64,000 nucleotides of DNA from Erythrobacter sp. (GTDB lineage: Bacteria > Pseudomonadota > Alphaproteobacteria > Sphingomonadales > Sphingomonadaceae), in contig NZ_CP136573.1 in NCBI RefSeq assembly GCF_035194505.1, forward strand, positions 2,529,001 through 2,593,000, read 5' to 3'. Both the position numbers and the translations under genes were made by a program. The notes under the pieces are model-generated. The model ran no database searches. It was not told where the DNA came from and saw only the letters and a list, made by a program, of their open reading frames with translations. This document shows positions 34,107 to 42,381 of the stretch, piece by piece (positions within the stretch are counted from its first letter, which is position 1; the number at the start of each line of letters is the position of its first letter).

Positions 34107-35246
34107 ATGCCCCTGTATCACAATGAAGATCAGGCCATGCTGGCCGATACCGCGCGCGGCTTCATGGCCGACGAAGGCAACATCGCCAAACAGCTGCGCC
34201 ACTGGCGCGATCGCAACTGCAAGGACGGCTTCGGCCACGGCCTCTGGAAGCAGATGGCCGAAATGGGCTTCACCGGCATGCTGGTGGACGAGGCCGATGG
34301 CGGGCTCGGCATGGGCCATGTAGAGGCCGGGATCGTGCTCGAGGAGATCGGCCGCAACCTGACGCCTTCGCCCTTCCTCACCTCCTCGGTGCTCGCCGCC
34401 ACTGCGCTCAAGCACGGCTCGGACGATCTGAAGGGGCGCTACCTGCCCGGCCTGATTGCGGGCGACAGCGTGTTTGCGGTCGCGATTGACGAGACCGCCA
34501 AGCACCGTCCCTCGCGCATCGCCACCCGCGCCGAGAAATCGGGCAACGGCTTCCGCCTGACCGGTTCCAAGAGCTTCGTCATTCAGGGCGCCAGCTCGGA
34601 CATGATCGTGGTCGCCGCGCGCACCTCGGGCAGCGATGAAGATGCCGACGGGATCACGCTGTTTGCGGTGCCCAAGGATGCCGCCGGCATGAGCCACGAT
34701 AGCGTGCGGCTGGTCGACAGCTCGATGGCGACCCACACGAAGTTCGACGGGGTCGAACTGGATGGCGACGCTGTGATCGGCGAGATCGACGGCGGGCGCG
34801 CCGTGCTCGATGCCATGCTGCTCGCTGGCCGCGTCGGCGCGGCAGCCGAGGGCGTGGGCGTGGCCCGCGGCGCGATGGACATGACGGTCGATTACCTCAA
34901 GCAGCGCAAGCAGTTCGGGCGGCTGATCGGCGAGTTCCAGGCGCTCCAGCACCGCGCCAGCCACCTCTATTCCGAAGTCGAGATCGCCCGCGCTGTCACC
35001 ATCAAGGCGCAGCAGCTGCTCGATGCCGGCGCGCCGAGCGCCGAGCTGATGGCGAGTGTCGCCAAGGCCAAGGTCGCCAAGACCGCGCGCCTTGCGGTGC
35101 AGGAAGGCGTGCAGATGCACGGCGGCATCGGCATGACCGACGAATATGACATCGGCCTCTACATGAAGCGCGACCGCGCGCTGGCCGAATTCCTCGGCGA
35201 TGCCTTCTTCCACGCGAACCGCGTGGCCACCTTGAGCGGATATTGA
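34107..35246 (+). CDS. Acyl-CoA dehydrogenase-like partner subunit
   Basis: ACAD-fold protein of 379 aa. N-terminus MPLYHNEDQAMLADTARGF; flavin-side block VDSSMATHTKFDGVELD; C-terminal HGGIGMTDEYDIGLYMKRDR. Where the catalytic EGT would lie it reads RALAEFLGDAFFHAN, so the base is missing. This fits the non-catalytic, FAD-sharing subunit of a heteromeric ACAD with the gene upstream. RBS GGAGAGGGA. The SDR gene follows after 4 bp. Confidence 0.88.
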   Translation: MPLYHNEDQAMLADTARGFMADEGNIAKQLRHWRDRNCKDGFGHGLWKQMAEMGFTGMLVDEADGGLGMGHVEAGIVLEEIGRNLTPSPFLTSSVLAATALKHGSDDLKGRYLPGLIAGDSVFAVAIDETAKHRPSRIATRAEKSGNGFRLTGSKSFVIQGASSDMIVVAARTSGSDEDADGITLFAVPKDAAGMSHDSVRLVDSSMATHTKFDGVELDGDAVIGEIDGGRAVLDAMLLAGRVGAAAEGVGVARGAMDMTVDYLKQRKQFGRLIGEFQALQHRASHLYSEVEIARAVTIKAQQLLDAGAPSAELMASVAKAKVAKTARLAVQEGVQMHGGIGMTDEYDIGLYMKRDRALAEFLGDAFFHANRVATLSGY

Positions 35247-35250
35247 TCAC

Positions 35251-36060
35251 ATGGACATTCAATCACTTTTCAGCCTCGAAGGCCGCGTTGCCCTCGTCAC
35301 CGGCGGCAGCCGCGGGATCGGCAAGATGTTCGTCGAAGGCTTGCTCGCGGCGGGCTGCGCACGGGTCTATATCTCGGCGCGCAAGATCGAGCAGATGCAG
35401 GCGACCATCGACGAGTTTGGCGCTGATCGCGTGATCGGCATCCCCGCTGACCTCAGCCAGATGGACGGCATGGTGAGCCTCGCCAACGAGATGAAGGCGC
35501 GCGAGAGCCATCTCGATATCCTCATCAACAATGCCGGTGCTGCCTGGGGCCAGCCCTATCTCGAATTCTCCGAGGCCGGCTGGCACCGGACGATGGACCT
35601 CAACGTCAAGACGCCTTTCTTCCTGACGCAGAAGCTCCACGATCTGCTGGTCGCAGGCGGCAAGCAGGGGCATCCGGCCAAGGTGATCCATGTCTCCTCG
35701 ATTGACGGCCAGCGGATCAACCCGTGGGAAACCTATGCCTATCAGGCCTCCAAGGCGGGCCTGATCCAGCTGACGCGGCGCATGGCTGCGCGGCTCATTC
35801 AGGACAATATCGTCGTCACCTCGATCGCGCCGGGGGCCTTCCCGTCCGAGATGAACCGCGCCGCCAAGGACGCGCCCGATACTTCGGCGAGCGGCATCCC
35901 CGCCAAGCGCATAGGCACGGCCGAGGACATGGCCGCAGCCGCGATCTACCTGTGCAGCCGCGCGGGCGATTATGTGGTGGGCGAAACGCTGACGGTCGAC
36001 GGCGGCGTGGTCAACGCCCACCTGCCGAGCCACTTCGCCGATCCGGGCGGCGGCCACTAA
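35251..36060 (+). CDS. SDR-family oxidoreductase
   Basis: Classical short-chain dehydrogenase of 269 aa: TGGSRGIG at residues 17-24, NNAG at 93-96, Ser150, and Tyr164-x-x-x-Lys168. Pattern is close to RhlG-type 3-oxoacyl reductases. Four bases after the ACAD partner gene, so it is in the same operon and probably oxidises or reduces a 3-hydroxy/3-oxo-acyl intermediate of the same pathway. The insertion DLLVAGGKQGHPAK before the active-site Ser is typical of this branch. Confidence 0.9.
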   Translation: MDIQSLFSLEGRVALVTGGSRGIGKMFVEGLLAAGCARVYISARKIEQMQATIDEFGADRVIGIPADLSQMDGMVSLANEMKARESHLDILINNAGAAWGQPYLEFSEAGWHRTMDLNVKTPFFLTQKLHDLLVAGGKQGHPAKVIHVSSIDGQRINPWETYAYQASKAGLIQLTRRMAARLIQDNIVVTSIAPGAFPSEMNRAAKDAPDTSASGIPAKRIGTAEDMAAAAIYLCSRAGDYVVGETLTVDGGVVNAHLPSHFADPGGGH

Positions 36061-36086
36061 GGCCCGTCAGCCCCCGCACGACAAGA

Positions 36087-36117
36087 GGCCCACACCCCCG
36101 CAAAGGGATGTGGGCCA
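36087..36117. terminator. Stem-loop after the SDR operon
   Basis: ggcccaca...ccc pairs with ggg...tgtgggcc around a cgcaaa loop. No T-tract follows, so it may be a Rho-aided terminator or a transcript-stabilising end. Confidence 0.4.
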
Positions 36118-36224
36118 GGGAGACGTTGGGGGGAACCCCTCCGTCCGGGTCGCACCGTTTAGGTCGTGTCCGGACCCCCGGGTCCGGTCTTGCCCCCCAT
36201 GTGCCGCGCCGGCATGGCCCTGTC

Positions 36225-36240
36225 TGTGATGGCCATCACG
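36225..36240. promoter_or_regulatory. Crp/Fnr-type site upstream of the Crp/Fnr regulator gene
   Basis: TGTGA-tggcca-TCACG matches the Crp consensus TGTGA-N6-TCACA with one change, and gtgatggccatcac is a perfect 14-bp palindrome (36226-36239). It lies about 95 bases before the regulator's start, suggesting autoregulation. Confidence 0.55.
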
Positions 36241-36332
36241 GATTTGCAGGCCCCATGCATTTACAAGGCAGGGGCGGGCCGGTTGCAGGTGTATAGCCGG
36301 CTCGCGATCGCGGCAGATGGGAGGCGCAGACC

Positions 36333-37031
36333 ATGGACACCCTCGACGAGCTCATCGCCCGGCTTCAACCCGACACGCTGCTGCGCGCGCTCGCGCCCGA
36401 CCAACTCCAGACGCTGCTGCGCGAGGCCAACCGCCGCGAATTGCGTTCCGGCGAGACGATCATCTCGCAGGGCGACGAGAACGGCGATTTCGCGGTGGTG
36501 GTGCTGGCCGGCGGTCTCAAGATCACCATGGTCAGCGCCAGCGGGCGCGAGATCATCCTCAACTATTGCGGCCCCGGCGAGTTGGTGGGGGAAATCGCCA
36601 TGCTCGACAGCGGCCCGCGCACGGCGACCGTGACGGCGGCTGTCCCCTCGACCGTGGTGCTGCTGCCCTCGCACACCTTCCTCGCGGCGGCGACGGCCAA
36701 CGCCGCCTCGGCCGCCGGCGTGATGCGCGAGCTCGCACGGCGGGTGCGCCAGCTCAATCTCGTGATCGAGAGCGACCGCACCTTCTCGATGGCCCCGCGC
36801 CTCGCCCGCGCGCTGGAACGGCTGATCGACACCGACAGCGCCGACGGGCGGCTGCGCTACGATCCGAGCCAGAGCGATCTCGGCGCCTTTGCCGGCCTTG
36901 CGCGGGAAAACGTCAGCCGCCTGCTGTCCGACTGGGAAGCGCAAGGGATCATCGCCCGCACCGGCCGGACCTTGCAGGTGCGCGACCGTGCCTATCTCCA
37001 GGCGCTCGCCGAATTCGGCGACGAGGCCTGA
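36333..37031 (+). CDS. Crp/Fnr-family transcriptional regulator
   Basis: Regulator of 232 aa: an N-terminal cyclic-nucleotide-binding beta-roll (SGETIISQGDENGDFAVVV, GPGELVGEIAMLDSGPRTAT), a dimer helix, then a winged HTH (GAFAGLARENVSRLLSDWEAQ). There is no N-terminal Cys cluster, so it is not an Fe-S oxygen sensor of the FNR kind. GGATGGGAGG-like bases serve as RBS. A palindromic Crp-like site upstream suggests self-control. It could also govern the flanking catabolic genes; this is not shown. Confidence 0.92.
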   Translation: MDTLDELIARLQPDTLLRALAPDQLQTLLREANRRELRSGETIISQGDENGDFAVVVLAGGLKITMVSASGREIILNYCGPGELVGEIAMLDSGPRTATVTAAVPSTVVLLPSHTFLAAATANAASAAGVMRELARRVRQLNLVIESDRTFSMAPRLARALERLIDTDSADGRLRYDPSQSDLGAFAGLARENVSRLLSDWEAQGIIARTGRTLQVRDRAYLQALAEFGDEA

Positions 37032-37074
37032 GGCCGGATTTCACGGACAGGCAAAGGGCTCTCGGAGCGCTCCC

Positions 37075-38439
37075 TTACGCGCCGAGGCAGGCGTCGAGCG
37101 CGTCGTGGAAATGCTGCACGCGGCTTTCCTCGTCGCTCAGCCACACGCGCTGAAAACCGCTCGAGGCCATGCCCTGCTGCACGCGGGTGAGCAGCGAGAT
37201 ATCCTCGTCGATCGTCACCGTCATGGTCTTGCGGCCCGCGATGATATCCTCGTGGGTGAAGCTGTCGCGCTCCGGACGGCGATAATCGGCGGGACGCGGG
37301 CCGTTGAGGCGGAAGTGGGTGCCGATCTCGGGATCATCGCCATCGCCCTTGCGGCGGGCGGCGGCGGCATCCTCCTCGCGCCCGTGGAACTGCACCAGCG
37401 TGATCATGTCGAACTGGCTCTTGCCCGGATCATCCGCATCGGGGCGCGAGCGCATCAGCCACGCGCTTTCGGGTGTCACCGACAGGATGATGTTGGGGAA
37501 CAGGTTGAACTGCCAGATATCACTCAGCTGCGCGTCGCTGAAATCGTCATAGGCCAGCCCCTGCGCCTGCGCGATCGCGCGCTTGGCCTGTTGCAGCGCG
37601 GGGCGCACCGCCTCCACCCGCCCGCGATAATCCTCCGGATCGAGCCCAAGCGCCTGCAACTGCATCGACAGCATGTCGGTCGGCACCTCGGGCGTGGGGA
37701 AGCCCGAATCCGTCACGCCACCGGGGACATAGACGGCGGTGTGGCCGGACGCGAACAGCTCGAAGGGCGCGGTCGCGCATTCGAACATCCGCCGGTGGAT
37801 CGGGTGGATGAAGGGGACGTGATAGAGCTCGGCGAAATTGTCGAGGATCGCCTTCCAGTTGCAGGTGTGCGAAACGCTCTGGTCATTGGTGATGCTCATC
37901 GCCTCGATCCGGTAGGGCGCGAGGAGATCGTGCACCGGGCCGAGGAATTCGCGCAAGGCCATGCCCCCGGGCGTCAGCCGCACGAAGACAAGGCCGAGCG
38001 CCTCCTCCACCTCCACCGCCTGCAACGCCAGCTCGTCCTTGGGCAGGCCGTTGGAAAAGCGCCCCGCGCCCGGCACGCCCTGCAGGCTGCCGTCGAGACC
38101 ATAGGCCCAGGCGTGATAGGGGCAGACGAACTTGCGCAATGTTCCGAATGGCTCGCTCACCAACCGCGTGCCGCGATGGGTGCAGGCATTGTGCATGGCG
38201 CGCAAGCCTCCGTCGATGCCACGCGCGACGATCAGGCTTTCCGCGCCGATTTCGAAGGTGATGAACTGCCCCGGCGCTGCCACATCGCAGGCAAGGCCTG
38301 CGACGAGCCATGTCTTGGCCCACAGCTCGGTGCGCTCGCGCTCCATCCATTCGCGCGCAAGATAGCGGTGCTTGTCGAAATTGCGGATCGGGATCGGCGA
38401 CGTGTCGGGCGCATGGGGGCGCGGACTGGTGGCGGGCAT
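37075..38439 (-). CDS. Rieske non-haem iron oxygenase, alpha subunit
   Basis: Aromatic-ring-hydroxylating-type oxygenase of 454 aa. The Rieske 2Fe-2S site is CTHRG (Cys86, His88) and CPYHAW (Cys106, His109). The mononuclear iron region is NFAELYHVPFIHP, with His207 and His212 as ligands. Such enzymes hydroxylate or demethylate aromatic compounds, steroids or quaternary amines and need a reductase, which is not adjacent. Substrate unknown. Start at 38439; it is divergent from the aquaporin gene. Confidence 0.9.
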   Translation of the reverse strand: MPATSPRPHAPDTSPIPIRNFDKHRYLAREWMERERTELWAKTWLVAGLACDVAAPGQFITFEIGAESLIVARGIDGGLRAMHNACTHRGTRLVSEPFGTLRKFVCPYHAWAYGLDGSLQGVPGAGRFSNGLPKDELALQAVEVEEALGLVFVRLTPGGMALREFLGPVHDLLAPYRIEAMSITNDQSVSHTCNWKAILDNFAELYHVPFIHPIHRRMFECATAPFELFASGHTAVYVPGGVTDSGFPTPEVPTDMLSMQLQALGLDPEDYRGRVEAVRPALQQAKRAIAQAQGLAYDDFSDAQLSDIWQFNLFPNIILSVTPESAWLMRSRPDADDPGKSQFDMITLVQFHGREEDAAAARRKGDGDDPEIGTHFRLNGPRPADYRRPERDSFTHEDIIAGRKTMTVTIDEDISLLTRVQQGMASSGFQRVWLSDEESRVQHFHDALDACLGA

Positions 38440-38591
38440 GGCTCTCTCCCGGCTGTCTGGCAGCGATGGCGCAGGGTAAGCCTGCAAGGCGCTTTGCCAG
38501 AACTGGCGAATGAAGCAGGGGACGAGCGCACTTGCGGGCGCGCTGCCGTCCCTGCTAGCCTTGCGTCAGGGAGACAGGGGAGGGGATCACC

Positions 38592-38633
38592 ATGCATCAG
38601 GGCACCATCGCTGCGGGGCGCAGCGCAGCATGA
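38592..38633 (+). CDS. 13-residue upstream mini-ORF overlapping the aquaporin start
   Basis: ATG at 38592 is followed by 12 further codons (MHQGTIAAGRSAA) and a TGA that overlaps the aquaporin ATG as ATGA. The mini-ORF has a far better RBS (gacaggggagggg) than the aquaporin start. This suggests that aquaporin translation depends on the mini-ORF. It could be a leader peptide or a simple coupling device; no known attenuator peptide is recognised. Confidence 0.45.
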   Translation: MHQGTIAAGRSAA

Positions 38634-39289
38634 GCGCGCGGTTGCTGGCCGAGGCGCTCGGCACCTTCTTCCTGTTCGCCACGGTGGTTGGCGCGGGGAT
38701 CATGGCCGAAAAGCTGGCGGGCGGGAACGTTGCGGTCGCGCTGATCGGCAACACCCTGCCGATTGCCGGGATGCTGTTCGTGATCATCGTCATGCTGGGG
38801 CCGATCTCGGGCGCGCATTTCAATCCGGTGGTGACGCTGGTGATGAAGCTGCGCGGCGAGATCGAGAGCGGTGCGGCGCTCGCCTATGTGCTGGTGCAGG
38901 TCATCAGCGGCGTGCTGGCGGTGTGGGCGGTGCACCTGATGTTCGAGCTGCCGATCATCCAGATCGCCGATACCCCGCGCACCGGCATCGGCCAGTGGGT
39001 GAGCGAGGGGATCGCGACCTTCGGGCTGATCCTCACCATCCTCGCCACGGCCCGTGCCGCGCCCGAGCGGGTGCCGGTGAGCGTCGCGCTCTATATCTTT
39101 GCCGCCTGCTGGTTCACCTCGTCGACCAGTTTTGCCAACCCCGCGATCACGATTGCGCGCAGTTTCACCGACACCTTCGCCGGGATCGCGGCGATGGATA
39201 TTCCGGGTTTCGTGGCTGCCCAGATCGCGGGCGCATTGCTGGCGATGGGCGTGGGCCGGGTGCTGCTGGGGCCGGAGCCCGCAGTCTAG
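38630..39289 (+). CDS. MIP/aquaporin-family channel
   Basis: Six-helix channel of 219 aa. The first half-helix motif is SGAHFNPVVTL (NPV at 65-67 instead of NPA) and the second SFANPAITIARS (NPA at 170-172, with Arg at 177 as in the selectivity filter). It conducts water, glycerol or metalloid hydroxides such as arsenite; the substrate is not clear. Its ATG lies in the stop of an upstream mini-ORF. The gene end overlaps gmk on the other strand by 4 bp. Confidence 0.9.
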   Translation: MSARLLAEALGTFFLFATVVGAGIMAEKLAGGNVAVALIGNTLPIAGMLFVIIVMLGPISGAHFNPVVTLVMKLRGEIESGAALAYVLVQVISGVLAVWAVHLMFELPIIQIADTPRTGIGQWVSEGIATFGLILTILATARAAPERVPVSVALYIFAACWFTSSTSFANPAITIARSFTDTFAGIAAMDIPGFVAAQIAGALLAMGVGRVLLGPEPAV

Positions 39290-39927
39290 CCCATCAACCC
39301 GCGCACAAACGGGATCAGCCCGGTCTGGCGCTGGCGCTTCATGCGTTCGGCCTCGAGGATTGCGCAGACCTTGGCAAAGCACACCTCGACGTCATCATTG
39401 ATGATGACATAGTCATAGCCGTCCCAGTGGCTGATCTCGGCGCGGGCGCGTTCCATCCGGGCGTTGATGACCTCGGCGCTGTCGGTGGCGCGGCTCTTTA
39501 GGCGGCGGTGCAGCTCCTCGATCGAGGGCGGCAGGATGAACACCCGCACCACGTCCTGCTGGTCCTTCTGGTAGAGCTGCTGGGTGCCCTGCCAGTCGAT
39601 GTCGAACAGGAAGTCCTGCCCTTCCTTCAATCCGGCGCGGATCATCCCCTTGGGCGTGCCGTAGCGGTGGCCGAACACCTCGGCCCATTCGTAGAAATCG
39701 TCCTCGTCGATCATCGCCTGGAAGCGTTCGGGCGAGACGAAGTGGTAATGCACCCCGTCCACCTCGCCGGCGCGCGGCGGGCGGGTGGTGGCGGAAACCG
39801 ACAGGCGGATCTCGTCATCCTTGGCCAGCAGCATCCGCGAAAGCGTCGTCTTGCCCGCACCCGAGGGCGAGGAGAGGATGAACATCAGGCCGCGGCGGTG
39901 GAGATGATCGGAAGCGTTGTCTGCCAT
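39286..39927 (-). CDS. gmk: Guanylate kinase
   Basis: Phosphorylates GMP to GDP; 213 aa. P-loop SSPSGAGKTTLSRML, then SVSATTRPPRAGEVDGVHY and the DIDWQGTQQLYQ lid/GMP region, all standard. Downstream of sspB and a conserved unknown gene on the same strand (41-bp gap). The upstream residues MADNASDHLHRRGLMF are a little longer than in many Gmk proteins, so a shorter start at the second Met is possible but less likely. Confidence 0.97.
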   Translation of the reverse strand: MADNASDHLHRRGLMFILSSPSGAGKTTLSRMLLAKDDEIRLSVSATTRPPRAGEVDGVHYHFVSPERFQAMIDEDDFYEWAEVFGHRYGTPKGMIRAGLKEGQDFLFDIDWQGTQQLYQKDQQDVVRVFILPPSIEELHRRLKSRATDSAEVINARMERARAEISHWDGYDYVIINDDVEVCFAKVCAILEAERMKRQRQTGLIPFVRGLMG

Positions 39928-39968
39928 AGGCCCCGTTGCACCAACATGGGGGCCGAAATCAAGCGCGC

Positions 39969-40361
39969 TCAGGATTCGCTGTCGGCTGGCGGCAGGACGG
40001 GCGGGGCCTTGCGCTTGCGCCGCCGCCCCTCGATCGCCTTGCCGCGATCATAGAGCACCTTGGCCGCGAGCCCGCCCGCGACCACCGCGAGGCCGACCGG
40101 CGAGCGGGTGGCAAGGCGGCTTGCCCCCCACAGCGCCAGCGTGCTGGCGATCCCGCGGTTTTCGACCAGTTTCTTCGCTGTGTCGGCCTCAAGCTGGCCG
40201 GTCAGCAGGCCCTTTTCGAGCCTGCGCCGCAGCAGATTGCCCGCGCCGCGCAGCACGATGTCGGCAATCACAAGGTTGGTGACCGGATCGGGCGAGGGCA
40301 GGCGTGCATCGCCCTGCTTGGCGGGGCCTTCAGCCGTGCCTTTGGGCTTGCGCCGCGCCAT
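39969..40361 (-). CDS. Conserved-looking protein of unknown function (130 aa)
   Basis: Basic N-terminus (MARRKPKGTAEGPAKQGD), a central helical region with a hydrophobic patch (TLALWGASRLATRSPVGLAVVAGGLAAKVLYD), and a basic C-terminus (GRRRKRKAPP). It may associate with the membrane. Lies 5 bp after sspB and 41 bp before gmk on the same strand, so it is probably co-transcribed. No family recognised. Confidence 0.65.
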   Translation of the reverse strand: MARRKPKGTAEGPAKQGDARLPSPDPVTNLVIADIVLRGAGNLLRRRLEKGLLTGQLEADTAKKLVENRGIASTLALWGASRLATRSPVGLAVVAGGLAAKVLYDRGKAIEGRRRKRKAPPVLPPADSES

Positions 40362-40366
40362 CGCGC

Positions 40367-40852
40367 CTATTTCTTGCGACCGAAATCGATGCTGACAACG
40401 TTCGAGCCGTCACCATCGCCGTCGCTCTCGGTGCCGTCATTCTCGGCATCCTCGTGGGCTTCGGGGGCGAGTTCATCCGCCGCGGCCTGGAATTGCAGTC
40501 CGAAATCGACCGCCGGATCGACGAAGGCGGTGATCGCGGCGAAGGGAATGGTGAGCTTGGCCGGCACCTGATTGAAGGTGAGGCTGACCGAGAATCCGGC
40601 CGCGCCAACCTCCAGATCCCAGAACTTGTTCTGGAGCACGATGGTCATCTCGTCCGGGAATCGCTCGCGCAGATGCGGCGGGATCGAGACCCCCGGCGCG
40701 CCGGTCTTGAAGGTGATGTAGAAGTGATGCGCGCCCGGCAAGGTGCCGCCGCCGCCGACGATCGAGCCAAGCACCCGGCCGACCACGGCGCGCAGGGCTT
40801 CCTGCACGATCTCGTCGTAGGGGATCAGACTGTCTGGCGTATCGCTGCTCAT
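40367..40852 (-). CDS. sspB: SspB-type ClpXP adaptor (alphaproteobacterial form)
   Basis: Adaptor that delivers ssrA-tagged proteins to ClpXP; 161 aa. The SspB fold is seen in LPGAHHFYITFKTGAPGVSIPPHL and PDEMTIVLQNKFWDLEVG, the region binding the tag. A long acidic flexible tail (DGTESDGDGDGS) ends in VVSIDFGRKK, the ClpX-docking tail type. The start codon precedes the family N-terminus. Divergent from hisB. Likely co-transcribed with the unknown gene and gmk. Confidence 0.92.
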   Translation of the reverse strand: MSSDTPDSLIPYDEIVQEALRAVVGRVLGSIVGGGGTLPGAHHFYITFKTGAPGVSIPPHLRERFPDEMTIVLQNKFWDLEVGAAGFSVSLTFNQVPAKLTIPFAAITAFVDPAVDFGLQFQAAADELAPEAHEDAENDGTESDGDGDGSNVVSIDFGRKK

Positions 40853-40989
40853 GATGAGCGAAAGGTGGCGGCGCGCGTCAGTTTGGTCAAGCCTTTACCG
40901 CTCCATGTCGCGGGTTTGACAGGGGATAGCGCGCGCAGCTCGCAGGGGCGCTTGTCACCGCCGCCCAGAGGCCTATAGGCTCGCGGATT

Positions 40990-41598
40990 ATGGCCAGCAC
41001 CCCCGCCCGCACCGGCTCGGTGACACGCAACACCACCGAGACCAAGATCGCCATCGCCGTCAATCTTGACGGGACCGGCGCCTATGACGTCAGCACCGGC
41101 ATCGGCTTTCTCGATCACATGGTCGAACAGTTCAGCCGCCATTCGCTGATCGACGTAACGATGAAGGTGGAGGGCGACCTCCATGTCGACCAGCACCACA
41201 CCACCGAGGATTCGGCGATCGCGCTGGGTCAGGCGATTACGCAGGCGCTGGGCGACAAGGCGGGAATCGGGCGCTACGGCGCGGCCTACTCTCCGATGGA
41301 CGAGGCGCTGAGCCGCGTCGCGCTCGACATTTCCGGGCGGCCCTACCTCGTGTGGAAGGCCAAGTTCACGCAGGAACGCCTCGGCGAATGGGATACCGAG
41401 CTGATCGAGCACTGGTTCCACTCCGTGTCGCAGGCCGCGGGCATCACGCTGCACATGGAACTGCTCTACGGCAGCAATAACCACCATATCTGCGAGAGCC
41501 TTTACAAGGGCTTCGCCCGCGCGATGCGGCAGGCGGTGGAGCGCGACCCGCGCAAGGGCGAGAGCGTGCCGAGCACCAAGGGGCAGCTCGGTGGCTGA
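40990..41598 (+). CDS. hisB: Imidazoleglycerol-phosphate dehydratase
   Basis: Histidine pathway, sixth step; 202 aa and monofunctional (no histidinol phosphatase half). Metal-binding histidine motifs: GFLDHMVEQFSRHS, DQHHTTEDSAIALGQ and the C-terminal SNNHHICESLYKGFARA. First gene of the hisB-hisH-hisA-hisF-hisE run. Strong start at 40990. A large multi-hairpin repeat separates it from hisH. Confidence 0.97.
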   Translation: MASTPARTGSVTRNTTETKIAIAVNLDGTGAYDVSTGIGFLDHMVEQFSRHSLIDVTMKVEGDLHVDQHHTTEDSAIALGQAITQALGDKAGIGRYGAAYSPMDEALSRVALDISGRPYLVWKAKFTQERLGEWDTELIEHWFHSVSQAAGITLHMELLYGSNNHHICESLYKGFARAMRQAVERDPRKGESVPSTKGQLGG

Positions 41599-41608
41599 GA
41601 CTGTCTTC

Positions 41609-41752
41609 GTTCCTCCCCGTTCCATCGGAATGGGGAGGTGGCAGCCCAAAGGGCTGACGGAGGGGTATGCGGCGCGGGCGGAGTTTACCCCTCCGTCACT
41701 GCTGCGCAGTGCCACCTCCCCATCCCGGATCATGTCCGGGACAGGGAGGGAC
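41609..41752. repeat. Multi-hairpin (cloverleaf-like) repeat between hisB and hisH
   Basis: cctccccgttc.../...gccacctcccc closes a structure with arms ggtggcagcccaaagggct and cggaggggt...acccctccg, giving three or more stems across about 140 bases. The words ctccgtcactgctgcgcagtgccacc and catcccggatcatgtccggga are typical of dispersed palindromes I associate with sphingomonads. It lies within the his operon, so its RNA may be processed or stabilise the hisB end. Confidence 0.75.
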
Positions 41753-41754
41753 TG

Positions 41755-42381
41755 ATGGCCGAAGTCATCGCCCTCATCGATTACGGGGCCGGCAACCTTC
41801 ATTCAGTGCATAATGCCTTGAAGGCGGCGGGTGCGCAGGTGACCGTCACCGCCGATCCCTATGTCGTGCGCGCGGCGGACCGGATTGTCCTGCCCGGCGT
41901 CGGCAGCTTCAAGGCCTGTGCGGAAGGCCTCAATGCCATTCCCGGCATGGTCGAGGCCATGACCGAGCGGGTGCACGTGGGGGCTGCACCTTTCCTCGGC
42001 ATCTGCGTCGGCATGCAATTGCTGGCGGATCGCGGGCTGGAGCATGGCGAGACCCCGGGCCTCGGCTGGATTCCGGGCGAAGTGCGGCTGATCGAGCCTT
42101 CGGACGCCGCCATCAAGGTGCCGCACATGGGCTGGAACGATGTCGCCATGCTGCCGCACGCGCGCGGCCATGCGGTGATCGAGGAGGGCGAGGCCTATTT
42201 CCTCCACTCCTATCACTTCGCCGCGACCGATCCGCACACCATCGCGGCGATGACCGATCATGGCGAGGGGCTTGTCGCAGCGGTTGCGCGCGGCAACATC
42301 CTCGGCGTGCAGTTTCACCCGGAGAAGAGCCAGAGCTATGGTCTGGCGACCCTCCGGCGCTTTCTGGAGTGGTATCCGTGA
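41755..42381 (+). CDS. hisH: Imidazole glycerol phosphate synthase, glutamine amidotransferase subunit
   Basis: Supplies ammonia from glutamine to HisF; 208 aa. Catalytic nucleophile Cys84 in LGICVGMQLL, with the His-Glu pair in GVQFHPEKSQ; N-terminus IALIDYGAGNLHSV is typical. Start at 41755, immediately after the repeat element. Its TGA overlaps the GTG start of hisA. Confidence 0.97.
   Translation: MAEVIALIDYGAGNLHSVHNALKAAGAQVTVTADPYVVRAADRIVLPGVGSFKACAEGLNAIPGMVEAMTERVHVGAAPFLGICVGMQLLADRGLEHGETPGLGWIPGEVRLIEPSDAAIKVPHMGWNDVAMLPHARGHAVIEEGEAYFLHSYHFAATDPHTIAAMTDHGEGLVAAVARGNILGVQFHPEKSQSYGLATLRRFLEWYP

Noticed and set aside
36889..39501. Long rightward frame (870 codons) spanning the Rieske and aquaporin genes
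   Set aside because: Antisense of the Rieske gene joined to a shifted frame of the aquaporin; no motif and several good genes lie in other frames.
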